From the NCBI RefSeq assembly GCF_040703125.1, contig NZ_CP160035.1, positions 930,001-994,000 on the forward strand: a stretch of 64,000 bases of DNA. The letters run 5' to 3'. The translations under genes and the position numbers were made by a program. The stretch is from Flavobacterium ovatum (GTDB lineage: Bacteria; Bacteroidota; Bacteroidia; Flavobacteriales; Flavobacteriaceae). This document shows positions 41,273 through 49,397 of the stretch, piece after piece (the stretch's first letter is position 1; every line of letters begins with the position of its first letter). A model generated the notes under the pieces. It searched no databases. It saw only the letters and a list, made by a program, of their open reading frames with translations, and had not been told where the DNA came from.

Positions 41273-42712
41273 ATGGTTTTAAGTAGATTTTGGTTAGCTA
41301 TTTTTATTTCGTCGATTGCTTTTATTGTGGTGAGTTTATTTACTGCCAATACTTATACTATTGATTTTGTTTTGAATGGTCAAAAGGGAGAGCCTGTTTT
41401 GGTTTCTGAAAAGTATCTCGAAGACCTTCCTGTTTTCCTAAAAGACAGTATCATGGCTTCTCCAGAAAGCACTTTTATAGTCAACCGTGATCTTTCAAAC
41501 CCTGATACGACTTATGTTTACAAAAATAAAACCGTAAAAATTTTTAGTGGGACTCAAAAATCAGATGGATTATTGCCAACTTGTAAAAGTACTTTGGTAG
41601 ATATTGTCTTGCCTTTAATCGCTTATTTAGCTTTTTTCTGCGGCTTGATGGAACTTTTAATTATTTCTGGAGCTTCAGGCAAACTGGCTACGGTATTAAG
41701 TCCGGTGTTTGTAAAAGTGTTTCCATCTATTCCAAAAAACCATCCTTCTATTTCGTATATGACTTTGAATTTTGCTGCCAATTTCTTGGGATTAGATTCG
41801 GCTGCAACGCCTTTTGGATTGAAAGCCATGGAGAGTTTACAAGAACTCAACCCCGATAAAGACCGAGCCAGTGATGCGCAAATTATGTTTATGTGTTTAC
41901 ATGCTTCGGGACTGACATTGATAGCGACTTCAATCATTGGGTACCGTGCTGCTGCAGGTGCTGCAAACCCAGCCGATGTGATGCTGCCTTGTATTATTAC
42001 CTCTTTTATTGGTACTATTGCTGCTTTCTTAATTGTGGGTATTAAGCAAAAAATTAATTTTAAAAGTGCTTCTTTAGTGGGCGCTTTGATGGCTTTAATT
42101 GGTGCTATAGTAGGTTTGTTGATGTATGTAAACCAATTGGACTTAATCGGAAAAAACTATTTTACCAATAATCTTTCTGGTCTAATCTTAGTCGGAATTA
42201 TTGCTTTTACCTTGATTTTTTCATTCAAACATGAGAAGAAATTTACTGCTGCTAGCACGACGGTTTTTGATTCTTTTGTAGTTGGAGCTAATAATGGAGT
42301 AAAAACAGGAGTTGTTATCTTTCCATATGTTTTGGGGATGTTGGTAGCGATCTCTTTGTTTAGAAATAGTGGTTTATTCGAAATTATTAGCAACGGTCTA
42401 GGTTTTGTATTTTCAAATCTAGGGGTAAACAAAGGCATTGTTGATGCGTTGCCAGTGGCGTTGCTAAGACCGTTTAGTTCTGCGGGTTCAAGAGGGTTTT
42501 TACTGGATTCGATGAGTACTTTTGGAGCGGATTCTTTGACAGGACGTTTGAGTAGTATTTTTCAATGTAGTGCCGAAAGTACATTTTATGTAATTGCGGT
42601 TTACTTTGGTTCGGTAAACATCAAAAACACACGTTATGCGCTAGGAACTATGCTTTTGGTAGATGTGATTTGTGTGATAACGGCTATATTTGTAGCAAGC
42701 TGGTTCTTTTAA
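41273..42712 (+). CDS. Nucleoside recognition / spore maturation protein SpmA-SpmB fusion
   Basis: A 479-residue membrane protein made of two Gate domains, equal to fused SpmA and SpmB. N-terminal half holds NFAANFLGLDSAATPFGLKAM and the C-terminal half a parallel PVALLRPFSSAGSRGFLLD with FQCSAESTFYVIAVYFGS. About nine helices. Non-sporulating Bacteroidota keep it as an uncharacterised transporter. It stands alone between a terminator-like repeat and a tiny ORF. Confidence 0.88.
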   Translation: MVLSRFWLAIFISSIAFIVVSLFTANTYTIDFVLNGQKGEPVLVSEKYLEDLPVFLKDSIMASPESTFIVNRDLSNPDTTYVYKNKTVKIFSGTQKSDGLLPTCKSTLVDIVLPLIAYLAFFCGLMELLIISGASGKLATVLSPVFVKVFPSIPKNHPSISYMTLNFAANFLGLDSAATPFGLKAMESLQELNPDKDRASDAQIMFMCLHASGLTLIATSIIGYRAAAGAANPADVMLPCIITSFIGTIAAFLIVGIKQKINFKSASLVGALMALIGAIVGLLMYVNQLDLIGKNYFTNNLSGLILVGIIAFTLIFSFKHEKKFTAASTTVFDSFVVGANNGVKTGVVIFPYVLGMLVAISLFRNSGLFEIISNGLGFVFSNLGVNKGIVDALPVALLRPFSSAGSRGFLLDSMSTFGADSLTGRLSSIFQCSAESTFYVIAVYFGSVNIKNTRYALGTMLLVDVICVITAIFVASWFF

Positions 42713-42814
42713 ATAGTAAAACGGTAGGCTTACAAGCTTAAAATATGCTGTAAAATTAGGTTGTTTACTAGATTTTTACTTCATTTGAGTTACTAATCAC
42801 ATAAACTTAACAAA

Positions 42815-42886
42815 ATGTCAAAATACACCAAATACATTGCTATAGCTTTAGTTATTTTATTTTTGCTTACGAGCGTTCTGCTTTAA
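42815..42886 (+). CDS. Possible 23-residue membrane peptide
   Basis: ATG 42815 to TAA 42886 encodes a single hydrophobic helix (YIAIALVILFLLTSVLL) after a short basic start MSKYTK. The composition is protein-like and an AT-rich leader precedes it, but no homologue can be claimed. The rest of the 352-bp gap between 42712 and 43065 shows only the hairpin at 42960. Confidence 0.35.
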   Translation: MSKYTKYIAIALVILFLLTSVLL

Positions 42887-42959
42887 CGTTTATCAATTGC
42901 AGAGGATATTTGTCTCTAAGCGAGTTGAGCTAAAGTAGAAAATTTATCGAGGAATATTA

Positions 42960-42995
42960 AAAGCTACCAATTTTAAATAATTTGTAGCTTTTTTT
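42960..42995 (+). terminator. Intrinsic terminator
   Basis: AAAGCTAC (42960-42967) pairs with GTAGCTTT (42984-42991) followed by TTTT. It insulates the FKBP gene. Confidence 0.65.
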
Positions 42996-43064
42996 GTGAA
43001 ATCGAATTAATCTTTATCATTTCAAAAAACTATATTTGCTACCCCTAATTCTTAAAATTTATAT

Positions 43065-43904
43065 ATGAAATATTCTTTATTAGCTATTGTTGCCTTGCTA
43101 TTTATGTCTTGTTCTAAAGACGATGTGTCTCCTCCTTATGATTATTCTATAGAAAACGAAGCTGAAATAAAAGCGTATGTTGAAGCAAACAATCTTAATG
43201 CTACAAGAACAGCTTCTGGTTTGTATTATGTCATTAATGTAGAGGGAACAGGGAAACAACCCACCGTGACTTCAAATGTGACGGTATCCTACAAGGGGTA
43301 TTATACAGATAAAAAGGTGTTCGGAGAAAGTATAGACAAAGGTTTTTCGGCCAATTTACAAGGACTAATCCAAGGATTTGCTGAGGGAATTCCATTTTTT
43401 AAAGAAGGAGGAGAAGGAATCCTTTTAATACCTGCACATCTCGCCTACGGTAGTTATGACAATCAGGGTACTCCAGCCGGATCTGTTTTGATTTTTGAAA
43501 TCAAACTAATTTCGGTTGAATATAGCGCAGAAAATGATGCTGCAATTGTAAAATACCTTGCGGATAATCAACTTACTGCTGCCAAAACGGCTTCTGGTTT
43601 ATATTATATAATTAGTGACGAAGGAACCGGAGCTCAACCTACAGCGACTTCAAATGTGACAGTGGAATACAAAGGATATTATACTGATAAAACTGTTTTT
43701 GGGCAAAGCAGTAGTGGTGGTGCTACTTTTGGGTTGCAGAATGTTATAAAAGGTTGGACTGAAGGAATTCCGTATTTTAAAGCTGGTGGAAGCGGTATTT
43801 TATTAATCCCTGCGACTTTAGGCTACGGAAGTGCTGATTATAATGGCATTCCAGCGGGTTCTGTTTTAATTTTTGATATCAAGTTAATTAAGGTGAATAA
43901 TTGA
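43065..43904 (+). CDS. Lipoprotein with two tandem FKBP domains
   Basis: A 279-residue lipoprotein (lipobox LFMSC, Cys16) containing two similar FKBP-type peptidyl-prolyl isomerase domains: residues about 28-150 and 153-279. Both repeat ASGLYYxI, TSNVTVxYKGYYTD, GxxxGxPxF and GILLIPAxLxYGS, PAGSVLIFxIKLI. It likely folds or holds secreted and outer-membrane proteins in the periplasm. A -7 box TATATTTG is at 43031-43038, and a strong terminator follows. Confidence 0.92.
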   Translation: MKYSLLAIVALLFMSCSKDDVSPPYDYSIENEAEIKAYVEANNLNATRTASGLYYVINVEGTGKQPTVTSNVTVSYKGYYTDKKVFGESIDKGFSANLQGLIQGFAEGIPFFKEGGEGILLIPAHLAYGSYDNQGTPAGSVLIFEIKLISVEYSAENDAAIVKYLADNQLTAAKTASGLYYIISDEGTGAQPTATSNVTVEYKGYYTDKTVFGQSSSGGATFGLQNVIKGWTEGIPYFKAGGSGILLIPATLGYGSADYNGIPAGSVLIFDIKLIKVNN

Positions 43905-43924
43905 TTTACGTTTAAAATAAAATT

Positions 43925-43962
43925 AAAAAAGCTACAGAAAATGATATCTGTAGCTTTTTTAG
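43925..43962 (+). terminator. Intrinsic terminator
   Basis: AAAAAAGCTACAGA (43925-43938) pairs with TCTGTAGCTTTTTT (43947-43960). It ends the FKBP transcript. Confidence 0.88.
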
Positions 43963-44095
43963 TTTTCAGTTGTTTCCTAATCAACACCCATGTTCAGGGT
44001 ACATCATTTAACATTTTTTAAAAATTCCTTGAAATAAATCGACCTCAATTCTTAGATGTAATTGGTATCTTTACGGCTCAATAAAAACGCAAACA

Positions 44096-45697
44096 ATGGA
44101 TTTTATATATCAAGATTCGTATCCCATCTTAAAAGACGATACACAATACCGCAAAATCTCCTCGGATTTTGTAAAAGTAGAAAAACTAGGCGACCGTGAA
44201 ATTCTAACAGTTGACCCAAAAGGATTAGAGTTATTGTCGCAAGAAGCTATGAAAGATGTTTCTTTTATGCTTAGAACGGCACATTTAGAAAAATTAAGAG
44301 CCATTCTTGACGACCCAGAAGCGACAGATAACGACCGTTTTGTAGCCTACAATTTGTTGCAAAATGCAGCGGTTGCCATTCAAGGAGAATTGCCTTCTTG
44401 TCAAGATACGGGAACAGCGATTGTCATGGCCAAAAAAGGGGAGAATGTTTATACAGGAGTTGATGATGCCGAATGGTTGTCGAAAGGAATTTTCAATACC
44501 TACCAAGAGCGCAATCTACGTTACTCTCAAATCGTACCCATTAGTATGTTCGAAGAGAAGAACTCGGGTTCGAATCTTCCTGCTCAGATTGATATTTATG
44601 CTAAAAAAGGAAATTCGTATGAGTTTTTGTTTTTAGCAAAAGGTGGTGGTTCTGCCAACAAAACCTATTTGTACCAACAAACTAAATCATTGTTGAATGA
44701 AAAATCAATGGATGCTTTCATTCGTGCCAAAATCAAGGATTTAGGAACTTCGGCTTGTCCACCGTACCACTTGGCTTTTGTGGTAGGAGGAACTTCTGCC
44801 GAGGCGAATTTATCTGCTGTCAAAAAAGCTTCTGCAGGTTATTTTGACCATTTGCCAACTACGGGAAACATGGCTGGTCAAGCTTTTCGTGATTTAGAAT
44901 GGGAGAAAAGAGTGCAGTTGATTTGCCAAGAAAGTGCCATTGGAGCACAGTTTGGTGGGAAATATTTCACTCATGATGTGCGTGTGATTCGTTTGCCACG
45001 TCACGCCGCATCTTGTCCAGTTGGATTGGGAGTTTCTTGTTCTGCTGATAGAAATATCAAAGGGAAAATTACCAAAGACGGAATCTTCGTTGAGCAATTA
45101 GAAGTGAATCCTGCACGTTTGTTACCAGAGACTGCACCACATTTGGAACCAGCAGTAGAAATTGATTTGGACAGACCTATGGCTGAAGTTTTAGCTGAAT
45201 TGACTAAATACCCTATCAAAACTCGTTTAAAATTAAACGGAACTTTGATTGTGGCTCGTGACGCTGCTCACGCTAGAATCAAAGAAATGCTTGATGCTGG
45301 TGAGCCAATGCCAGAGTATTTCAAAAATCACCCTGTGTATTACGCAGGCCCTGCAAAAACGCCAGACGGAATGGCCTCAGGAAGTTTTGGACCTACAACC
45401 GCCGGTCGTATGGATGTGTACGTAGAGGAGTTCCAAAAACATGGCGGAAGCATGATTATGCTTGCCAAAGGTAATCGTACCAAAGACGTGACCAACGCTT
45501 GTAACACTTACGGTGGTTTTTACTTAGGTTCAATTGGTGGTCCAGCTGCAATTCTAGCGCAAGACAACATCTTGAAAGTTGAGGTAGTGGATTTTGAAGA
45601 ATTAGGAATGGAAGCCGTTCGTAAAATAACCATCAAAGATTTCCCTGCTTTTATAATTACCGATGATAAAGGAAACGATTTCTTCGAGAACTTATAG
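44096..45697 (+). CDS. fumA: Fumarate hydratase, class I
   Basis: A 533-residue oxygen-sensitive [4Fe-4S] fumarase that interconverts fumarate and malate in the TCA cycle. Cluster cysteines appear in [27 protein letters not shown] and the [11 protein letters not shown] region, and the C-terminal beta domain contains [13 protein letters not shown] and [21 protein letters not shown]. Full length. A -7-like TATCTTTA lies at about 44066. A clear terminator follows. Confidence 0.95.
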   Translation: MDFIYQDSYPILKDDTQYRKISSDFVKVEKLGDREILTVDPKGLELLSQEAMKDVSFMLRTAHLEKLRAILDDPEATDNDRFVAYNLLQNAAVAIQGELPSCQDTGTAIVMAKKGENVYTGVDDAEWLSKGIFNTYQERNLRYSQIVPISMFEEKNSGSNLPAQIDIYAKKGNSYEFLFLAKGGGSANKTYLYQQTKSLLNEKSMDAFIRAKIKDLGTSACPPYHLAFVVGGTSAEANLSAVKKASAGYFDHLPTTGNMAGQAFRDLEWEKRVQLICQESAIGAQFGGKYFTHDVRVIRLPRHAASCPVGLGVSCSADRNIKGKITKDGIFVEQLEVNPARLLPETAPHLEPAVEIDLDRPMAEVLAELTKYPIKTRLKLNGTLIVARDAAHARIKEMLDAGEPMPEYFKNHPVYYAGPAKTPDGMASGSFGPTTAGRMDVYVEEFQKHGGSMIMLAKGNRTKDVTNACNTYGGFYLGSIGGPAAILAQDNILKVEVVDFEELGMEAVRKITIKDFPAFIITDDKGNDFFENL

Positions 45698-45756
45698 TGT
45701 TTAACCGCGAAGGACGCTAAGTTTTACGCTAGGTTCGCAAAGATTTTTATATAAGG

Positions 45757-45783
45757 AAGACCGCTATTTGGCGGTCTTTTTGT
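45757..45783 (+). terminator. Intrinsic terminator
   Basis: AAGACCGC (45757-45764) pairs with GCGGTCTT (45771-45778), then T-run. It ends the fumarase message. Confidence 0.88.
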
Positions 45784-45961
45784 GTTTTATGTTTAACGGT
45801 AAAGAAGCAAAGTTCGCAAATATTTTTTACTTTGATTTTCTTTGGATATTTTCTGCTGAAAAATTGTGCGAAAATATTTTAATTTAGTTAGATTTGTTTT
45901 GTAATCCCCGAGTTTTGTTTAAATAAAACTTAGTATTTTAATAAATTTAAATATAAAATTC

Positions 45962-46114
45962 ATGTCTTTTATCACTCCTGTTTTAATGATTATAATTGGA
46001 TTAGTAATCAAATATTCCAGCCACCCAAAAGCATTAGAAGTCAAAAAATATTGGAAAGTTCTATTTATAATTGGTATTGCGAATTTGGTTTTAAAACTAT
46101 TTCTTGTAAGGTAA
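45962..46114 (+). CDS. Small two-helix membrane protein (50 residues)
   Basis: ATG 45962 to TAA 46114 encodes 50 residues: helix ITPVLMIIIGLVIKY, a short loop with SSHPKALEVKKYW, and helix KVLFIIGIANLVLKLFLV. Similar helix-basic loop-helix small proteins are common in Flavobacteria. No start motif is seen beyond AT-rich leader, and no function known. It occupies the 582-bp gap between fumarase and the ATPase gene together with AT-rich sequence. Confidence 0.65.
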   Translation: MSFITPVLMIIIGLVIKYSSHPKALEVKKYWKVLFIIGIANLVLKLFLVR

Positions 46115-46279
46115 CATTTCAATTAATTTGATTTGTAGTCTTCTTTTTTTATTTAAAATATAAAGAATTTAAGTCGATATAATGCCAAACAAAAATATAT
46201 TTTAGTCCAACAACGTACTGGCATAATTATTTATAGGGACTTTATCAATCTTAATATATTACCTTCAAAAATTAATTCA

Positions 46280-47392
46280 CTAAAGGTATTCCCAAAAGTT
46301 ATCGCTATTAACTACATGAGTGTTTTTAGGTTGGTATTTCTCTGTAAAGGATTTAGTGAAATGAACTTTTTTATTGGGGTTGTATTTTATTTCGAAAGCA
46401 GAAATTTCGCCTTCGTTAATTTCGATAAAATCTATTTCTGCTTGTTGCGTGTTACGCCAATAATGTGTTTTCCCATAAAAGCCTGAATAACTCAGTTGTT
46501 TCATTTTTTCGCTTATAAAGAAGTTTTCAAATAAAGCGCCTATATCCTGCCTATTTTGCAGGGGATTAAATTGCCCAATAATAGCATTTCGTATCCCATT
46601 ATCGTAAAAATAGATTTTAGGTTTGGATGTTATTTCGTTTCGTTGATTTGTAGAATAGGGATGAAGTCTGAATATCACAAATACTTTTTCAAGTAAATCT
46701 ATATAGTTGATTACGGTCATTCTGTCAACGCCAAGTATTTTTGATAATTCATTATAGGAAACCTCACTTCCAAGCTGTAATGCGAGAGCGTTTAATAATT
46801 TCATTAACAAGTCAGGTTTTTTGATGTTGACCAATTCTAGGATATCTTGGTATAAATAACTGCTTGAAAGTTGTAATAACACTTTTTGTTTTTTGGTTTC
46901 GGTTACTACTTCTGGATACATGCCATAAATTAAAAACTCTTCTAATCGTGCATAAGCGGTTGCAAAGGAATAATGGTTTTTAATTTCATTCCAACTCAAT
47001 GGATATAGTTGATGTTCCCATTTTCTGCCTGTCAAAGGTTCGTTTATTTGATTTCCTAAATCTAATGATGAAGAACCGGTAAGTATAAATTGCTTGTTTA
47101 ATTTGGCATCAACTAGCATTTTTACGGTTAAGCCGATGTTCTCAATGCGTTGTGCTTCATCAATAACAATTACTTCATAATCTGAAACTACTTGCAGTAG
47201 AAATTGAAAACTAGAATTAGCAAATTGTATTCTAGTTTGGGGGTCGTCTCCGTTTAAGAACAACACTTTTTTTCCTTCTACTAAATTATGAATCAAAGTT
47301 GTTTTCCCTACTTGTCTAGGACCAAGTAGAACAATTGCTTTTTTATTGTCATAATCGGCTAATAAACGGGGGGTTATGCTGCGTGCTATCAT
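46280..47392 (-). CDS. AAA ATPase with DUF4143
   Basis: A 370-residue ATPase of the AAA_14/DUF4143 type. Walker A LLGPRQVGKTTLI and Walker B VIVIDEAQRI, sensor FILTGSSSL, then a DUF4143 C-terminus with VNYIDLLEKVFVIFRL, a DNG region and AEIDFIEI, like a degenerate PD-(D/E)XK metal site. The family occurs in mobile regions and its purpose is uncertain (possibly partnering with restriction or toxin systems). It is more AT-rich than neighbours and flanked upstream by a 17-bp direct repeat. Confidence 0.85.
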   Translation of the reverse strand: MIARSITPRLLADYDNKKAIVLLGPRQVGKTTLIHNLVEGKKVLFLNGDDPQTRIQFANSSFQFLLQVVSDYEVIVIDEAQRIENIGLTVKMLVDAKLNKQFILTGSSSLDLGNQINEPLTGRKWEHQLYPLSWNEIKNHYSFATAYARLEEFLIYGMYPEVVTETKKQKVLLQLSSSYLYQDILELVNIKKPDLLMKLLNALALQLGSEVSYNELSKILGVDRMTVINYIDLLEKVFVIFRLHPYSTNQRNEITSKPKIYFYDNGIRNAIIGQFNPLQNRQDIGALFENFFISEKMKQLSYSGFYGKTHYWRNTQQAEIDFIEINEGEISAFEIKYNPNKKVHFTKSFTEKYQPKNTHVVNSDNFWEYL

Positions 47393-47419
47393 ACTACAAA
47401 TATAATAAAATAGGGTTAC

Positions 47420-47468
47420 AACCCCAAAATATTATAATATATTATGATTTGAACCCCAAAATATTATA
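47420..47468. repeat. 17-bp direct repeat, two copies
   Basis: AACCCCAAAATATTATA at 47420-47436 and 47452-47468, 32 bp apart, located between the ATPase start and the scoB stop. Confidence 0.75.
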
Positions 47469-47471
47469 CTT

Positions 47472-48131
47472 TTAGTCAATTACCATCTCTGGAATAGCTC
47501 CATCAATGATAAGTTCCGCTTGGGTAGAAGCGATGATGTGTTCGACAGAAACTCCAGGAGCACGTTCTAGTAATTTAATTCCGTTGGGAGTGATTTCCAT
47601 TACGGCGAGTTCGGTCACTATTTTTTTGACACAATTGACACCTGTCAAGGGCAAAGTACATTTTTTTAGAATTTTGGATTCTCCAGCTTTGTTGACGTGC
47701 ATCATGGCTACGATGATGTTTTCGGCAGAAGCAACCAAATCCATCGCACCACCCATGCCTTTTACCATTTTGCCTGGGATTTTCCAGTTGGCTATATCGC
47801 CATTTTCGGCAACTTCCATAGCGCCCAATATAGTCAAGTCGACGTGTTTGCCACGAATCATGGCAAAACTCATAGCCGAATCAAAGAAGGATGCCCCTGC
47901 TAAAGTAGTTATCGTTTGTTTTCCCGCATTGATGAGATCAGCATCTTCTTCTCCTTCAAAAGGGAACGGACCCATGCCTAGAACGCCGTTTTCGCTTTGT
48001 ATTTCGACGTTTATTCCTTTAGGGATATAGTTTGCTACAAGAGTAGGTATTCCGATTCCTAGGTTTACAAAATAACCGTCTTGGAGTTCTTGTGCGATGC
48101 GTTTTGCTATTCCGATTTTGTCAAGTGCCAT
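47472..48131 (-). CDS. scoB: 3-oxoacid CoA-transferase subunit B
   Basis: A 219-residue beta subunit of succinyl-CoA:3-ketoacid CoA-transferase. The catalytic glutamate lies in IQSENGVLGMGPFP; GIGIPTLVANYIP and GMGGAMDLVASAENI are family marks. It moves CoA from succinyl-CoA to acetoacetate, for ketone-body or leucine breakdown. Start is 2 bp after the subunit A stop. Confidence 0.95.
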   Translation of the reverse strand: MALDKIGIAKRIAQELQDGYFVNLGIGIPTLVANYIPKGINVEIQSENGVLGMGPFPFEGEEDADLINAGKQTITTLAGASFFDSAMSFAMIRGKHVDLTILGAMEVAENGDIANWKIPGKMVKGMGGAMDLVASAENIIVAMMHVNKAGESKILKKCTLPLTGVNCVKKIVTELAVMEITPNGIKLLERAPGVSVEHIIASTQAELIIDGAIPEMVID

Positions 48132-48133
48132 AA

Positions 48134-48835
48134 CTAATCTTTTTTACGGGTGGTTCTTTGTTCAATTCTTTTTTCATATTTAGTACCTTGAAAAATCCGT
48201 TGTACAAATATCCCTGGAATGTGAATTTGATTGGGGTCTAAAGTTCCTGCTTCAACTAGTTCTTCAACTTCGGCAATGGTGATTTTCGCAGCTCCTGCCA
48301 TCACAGGATTAAAGTTGCGAGCGGTTCCTTTGAAGATGAGGTTGCCAGCGGTATCACCTTTCCATGCTTTTACAATGGCAAAATCGGCTTTGAAGGCGTG
48401 TTCTAAAACGTGCATTTTTCCGTTGAAATCTCGGGTTTCTTTGCCTTCGGCTACTTCGGTACCGTAACCTGCGGGGGTGTAAAATGCGGGTATTCCGGCT
48501 TGCGCTGCGCGACAACGTTCGGCCAATGTTCCTTGCGGAATGAGTTCTACTTCGAGTTCGCCCGAAAGCATTTGACGTTCAAATTCGGCATTCTCGCCTA
48601 CGTAGGACGAAATCATTTTTTTGATTTGTTTTTTTTGCAAAAGTAAGCCGAGGCCAAAGTCGTCTACTCCAGCATTGTTGGAGATGCAAGTGAGTTGGGT
48701 GGTTTCTTTTTGGACCAATTCGGCAATTGAATTTTCGGGAATTCCGCAGAGACCAAAACCTCCTAAGAGTAGGGTCATTCCGTTTTCGATTCCGATTAAT
48801 GCTTCTTGAACGTTATTTACTTTTTTGTTAATCAT
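48134..48835 (-). CDS. scoA: 3-oxoacid CoA-transferase subunit A
   Basis: A 233-residue alpha subunit. ATG 48835 ([19 protein letters not shown]) is used since the 40 residues further upstream in frame show no family sequence. [16 protein letters not shown] is the CoA-binding loop region and [16 protein letters not shown] is typical. Active as a heterodimer or tetramer with ScoB encoded directly after. Confidence 0.92.
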   Translation of the reverse strand: MINKKVNNVQEALIGIENGMTLLLGGFGLCGIPENSIAELVQKETTQLTCISNNAGVDDFGLGLLLQKKQIKKMISSYVGENAEFERQMLSGELEVELIPQGTLAERCRAAQAGIPAFYTPAGYGTEVAEGKETRDFNGKMHVLEHAFKADFAIVKAWKGDTAGNLIFKGTARNFNPVMAGAAKITIAEVEELVEAGTLDPNQIHIPGIFVQRIFQGTKYEKRIEQRTTRKKD

Positions 48836-48939
48836 AACAGATGAATTTCTTTGACTTCTTAAAATTAAGGCTTTATTCTCAGAAAGTGAAACAAAAGCTG
48901 TTTTCTTAGGTAAAAACAGTTTTAAGTAAAAAATAAGTT

Positions 48940-48967
48940 GACACGAATTACACAAATTGGCACGAAT
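48940..48967 (-). repeat. Inverted copy of the AATTCGTG repeat
   Basis: On the minus strand ATTCGTGCCAATTTGTGTAA is followed by TTCGTGTC; it matches unit 3 of the array at 15948-16213. A further CCACGAATTTA part lies at 48990-49000. It occupies the first part of the 562-bp gap 48836-49397. Confidence 0.65.
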
Positions 48968-49224
48968 ATAAAGAGAGAAAAGTCTAATTCCACGAATTTA
49001 TGGAGGTTTTGGAAATGTATAAAACAGTAAAATGATACTATTTTGCCTATGAATTCATTGAAAAAATAATAATTTCCATTCAACCAACCATTTGGAACTA
49101 TTAAACCTTAACAACTTAATGGTGAAGAAAAATCTATTGAAAAACGGTAAATTTTAAAGTGAATAATATCTAATTGTAAAGTGAATTTTATTGGTTGAAA
49201 TGGTTTTTTCGATTGCATTTTTAG

Positions 49225-49340
49225 CGTGAGGGATGGCAGTGGAGCTCTTTTTTATCTTGCTTTTTTTGCAAGATAAAAAAAGCGGGAATGTACAGCCCGA
49301 CCCGGAGTTTTTACGGAGTCCCGATAGCTATCGGGAGCCC
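49225..49340 (+). ncRNA. Structured intergenic element, possible flavobacterial RNA motif
   Basis: AGGGATGGCAGTGGAG, then a perfect long hairpin (49248-49260 with 49268-49280), then GCGGGAATGTACAGCCCGAC, and finally the perfect palindrome CCCGATAGCTATCGGG (49320-49335). From memory this resembles an element very common between Flavobacterium genes, perhaps the Flavo-1 RNA; I could not verify this. A related, diverged copy is on the minus strand at 59481-59562. Confidence 0.5.
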
Positions 49341-49350
49341 CAAAAAAAAA

Positions 49351-49375
49351 TAGCCTCCTGTGAATTAGGAGGCTA
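49351..49375 (-). terminator. Intrinsic terminator of the PBP operon
   Basis: TAGCCTCCT (49351-49359) and AGGAGGCTA (49367-49375) form a stem; on the minus strand the T-run at 49350-49342 follows. It lies 22 bp after the PBP1A stop. Confidence 0.9.
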
Positions 49376-49397
49376 TTGAATTATTTATTGAATTTTG

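Noticed and set aside
47506..48030. 174-codon plus-strand open frame
   Set aside because: Antisense to scoB, which is complete and has the catalytic motif; no independent support.
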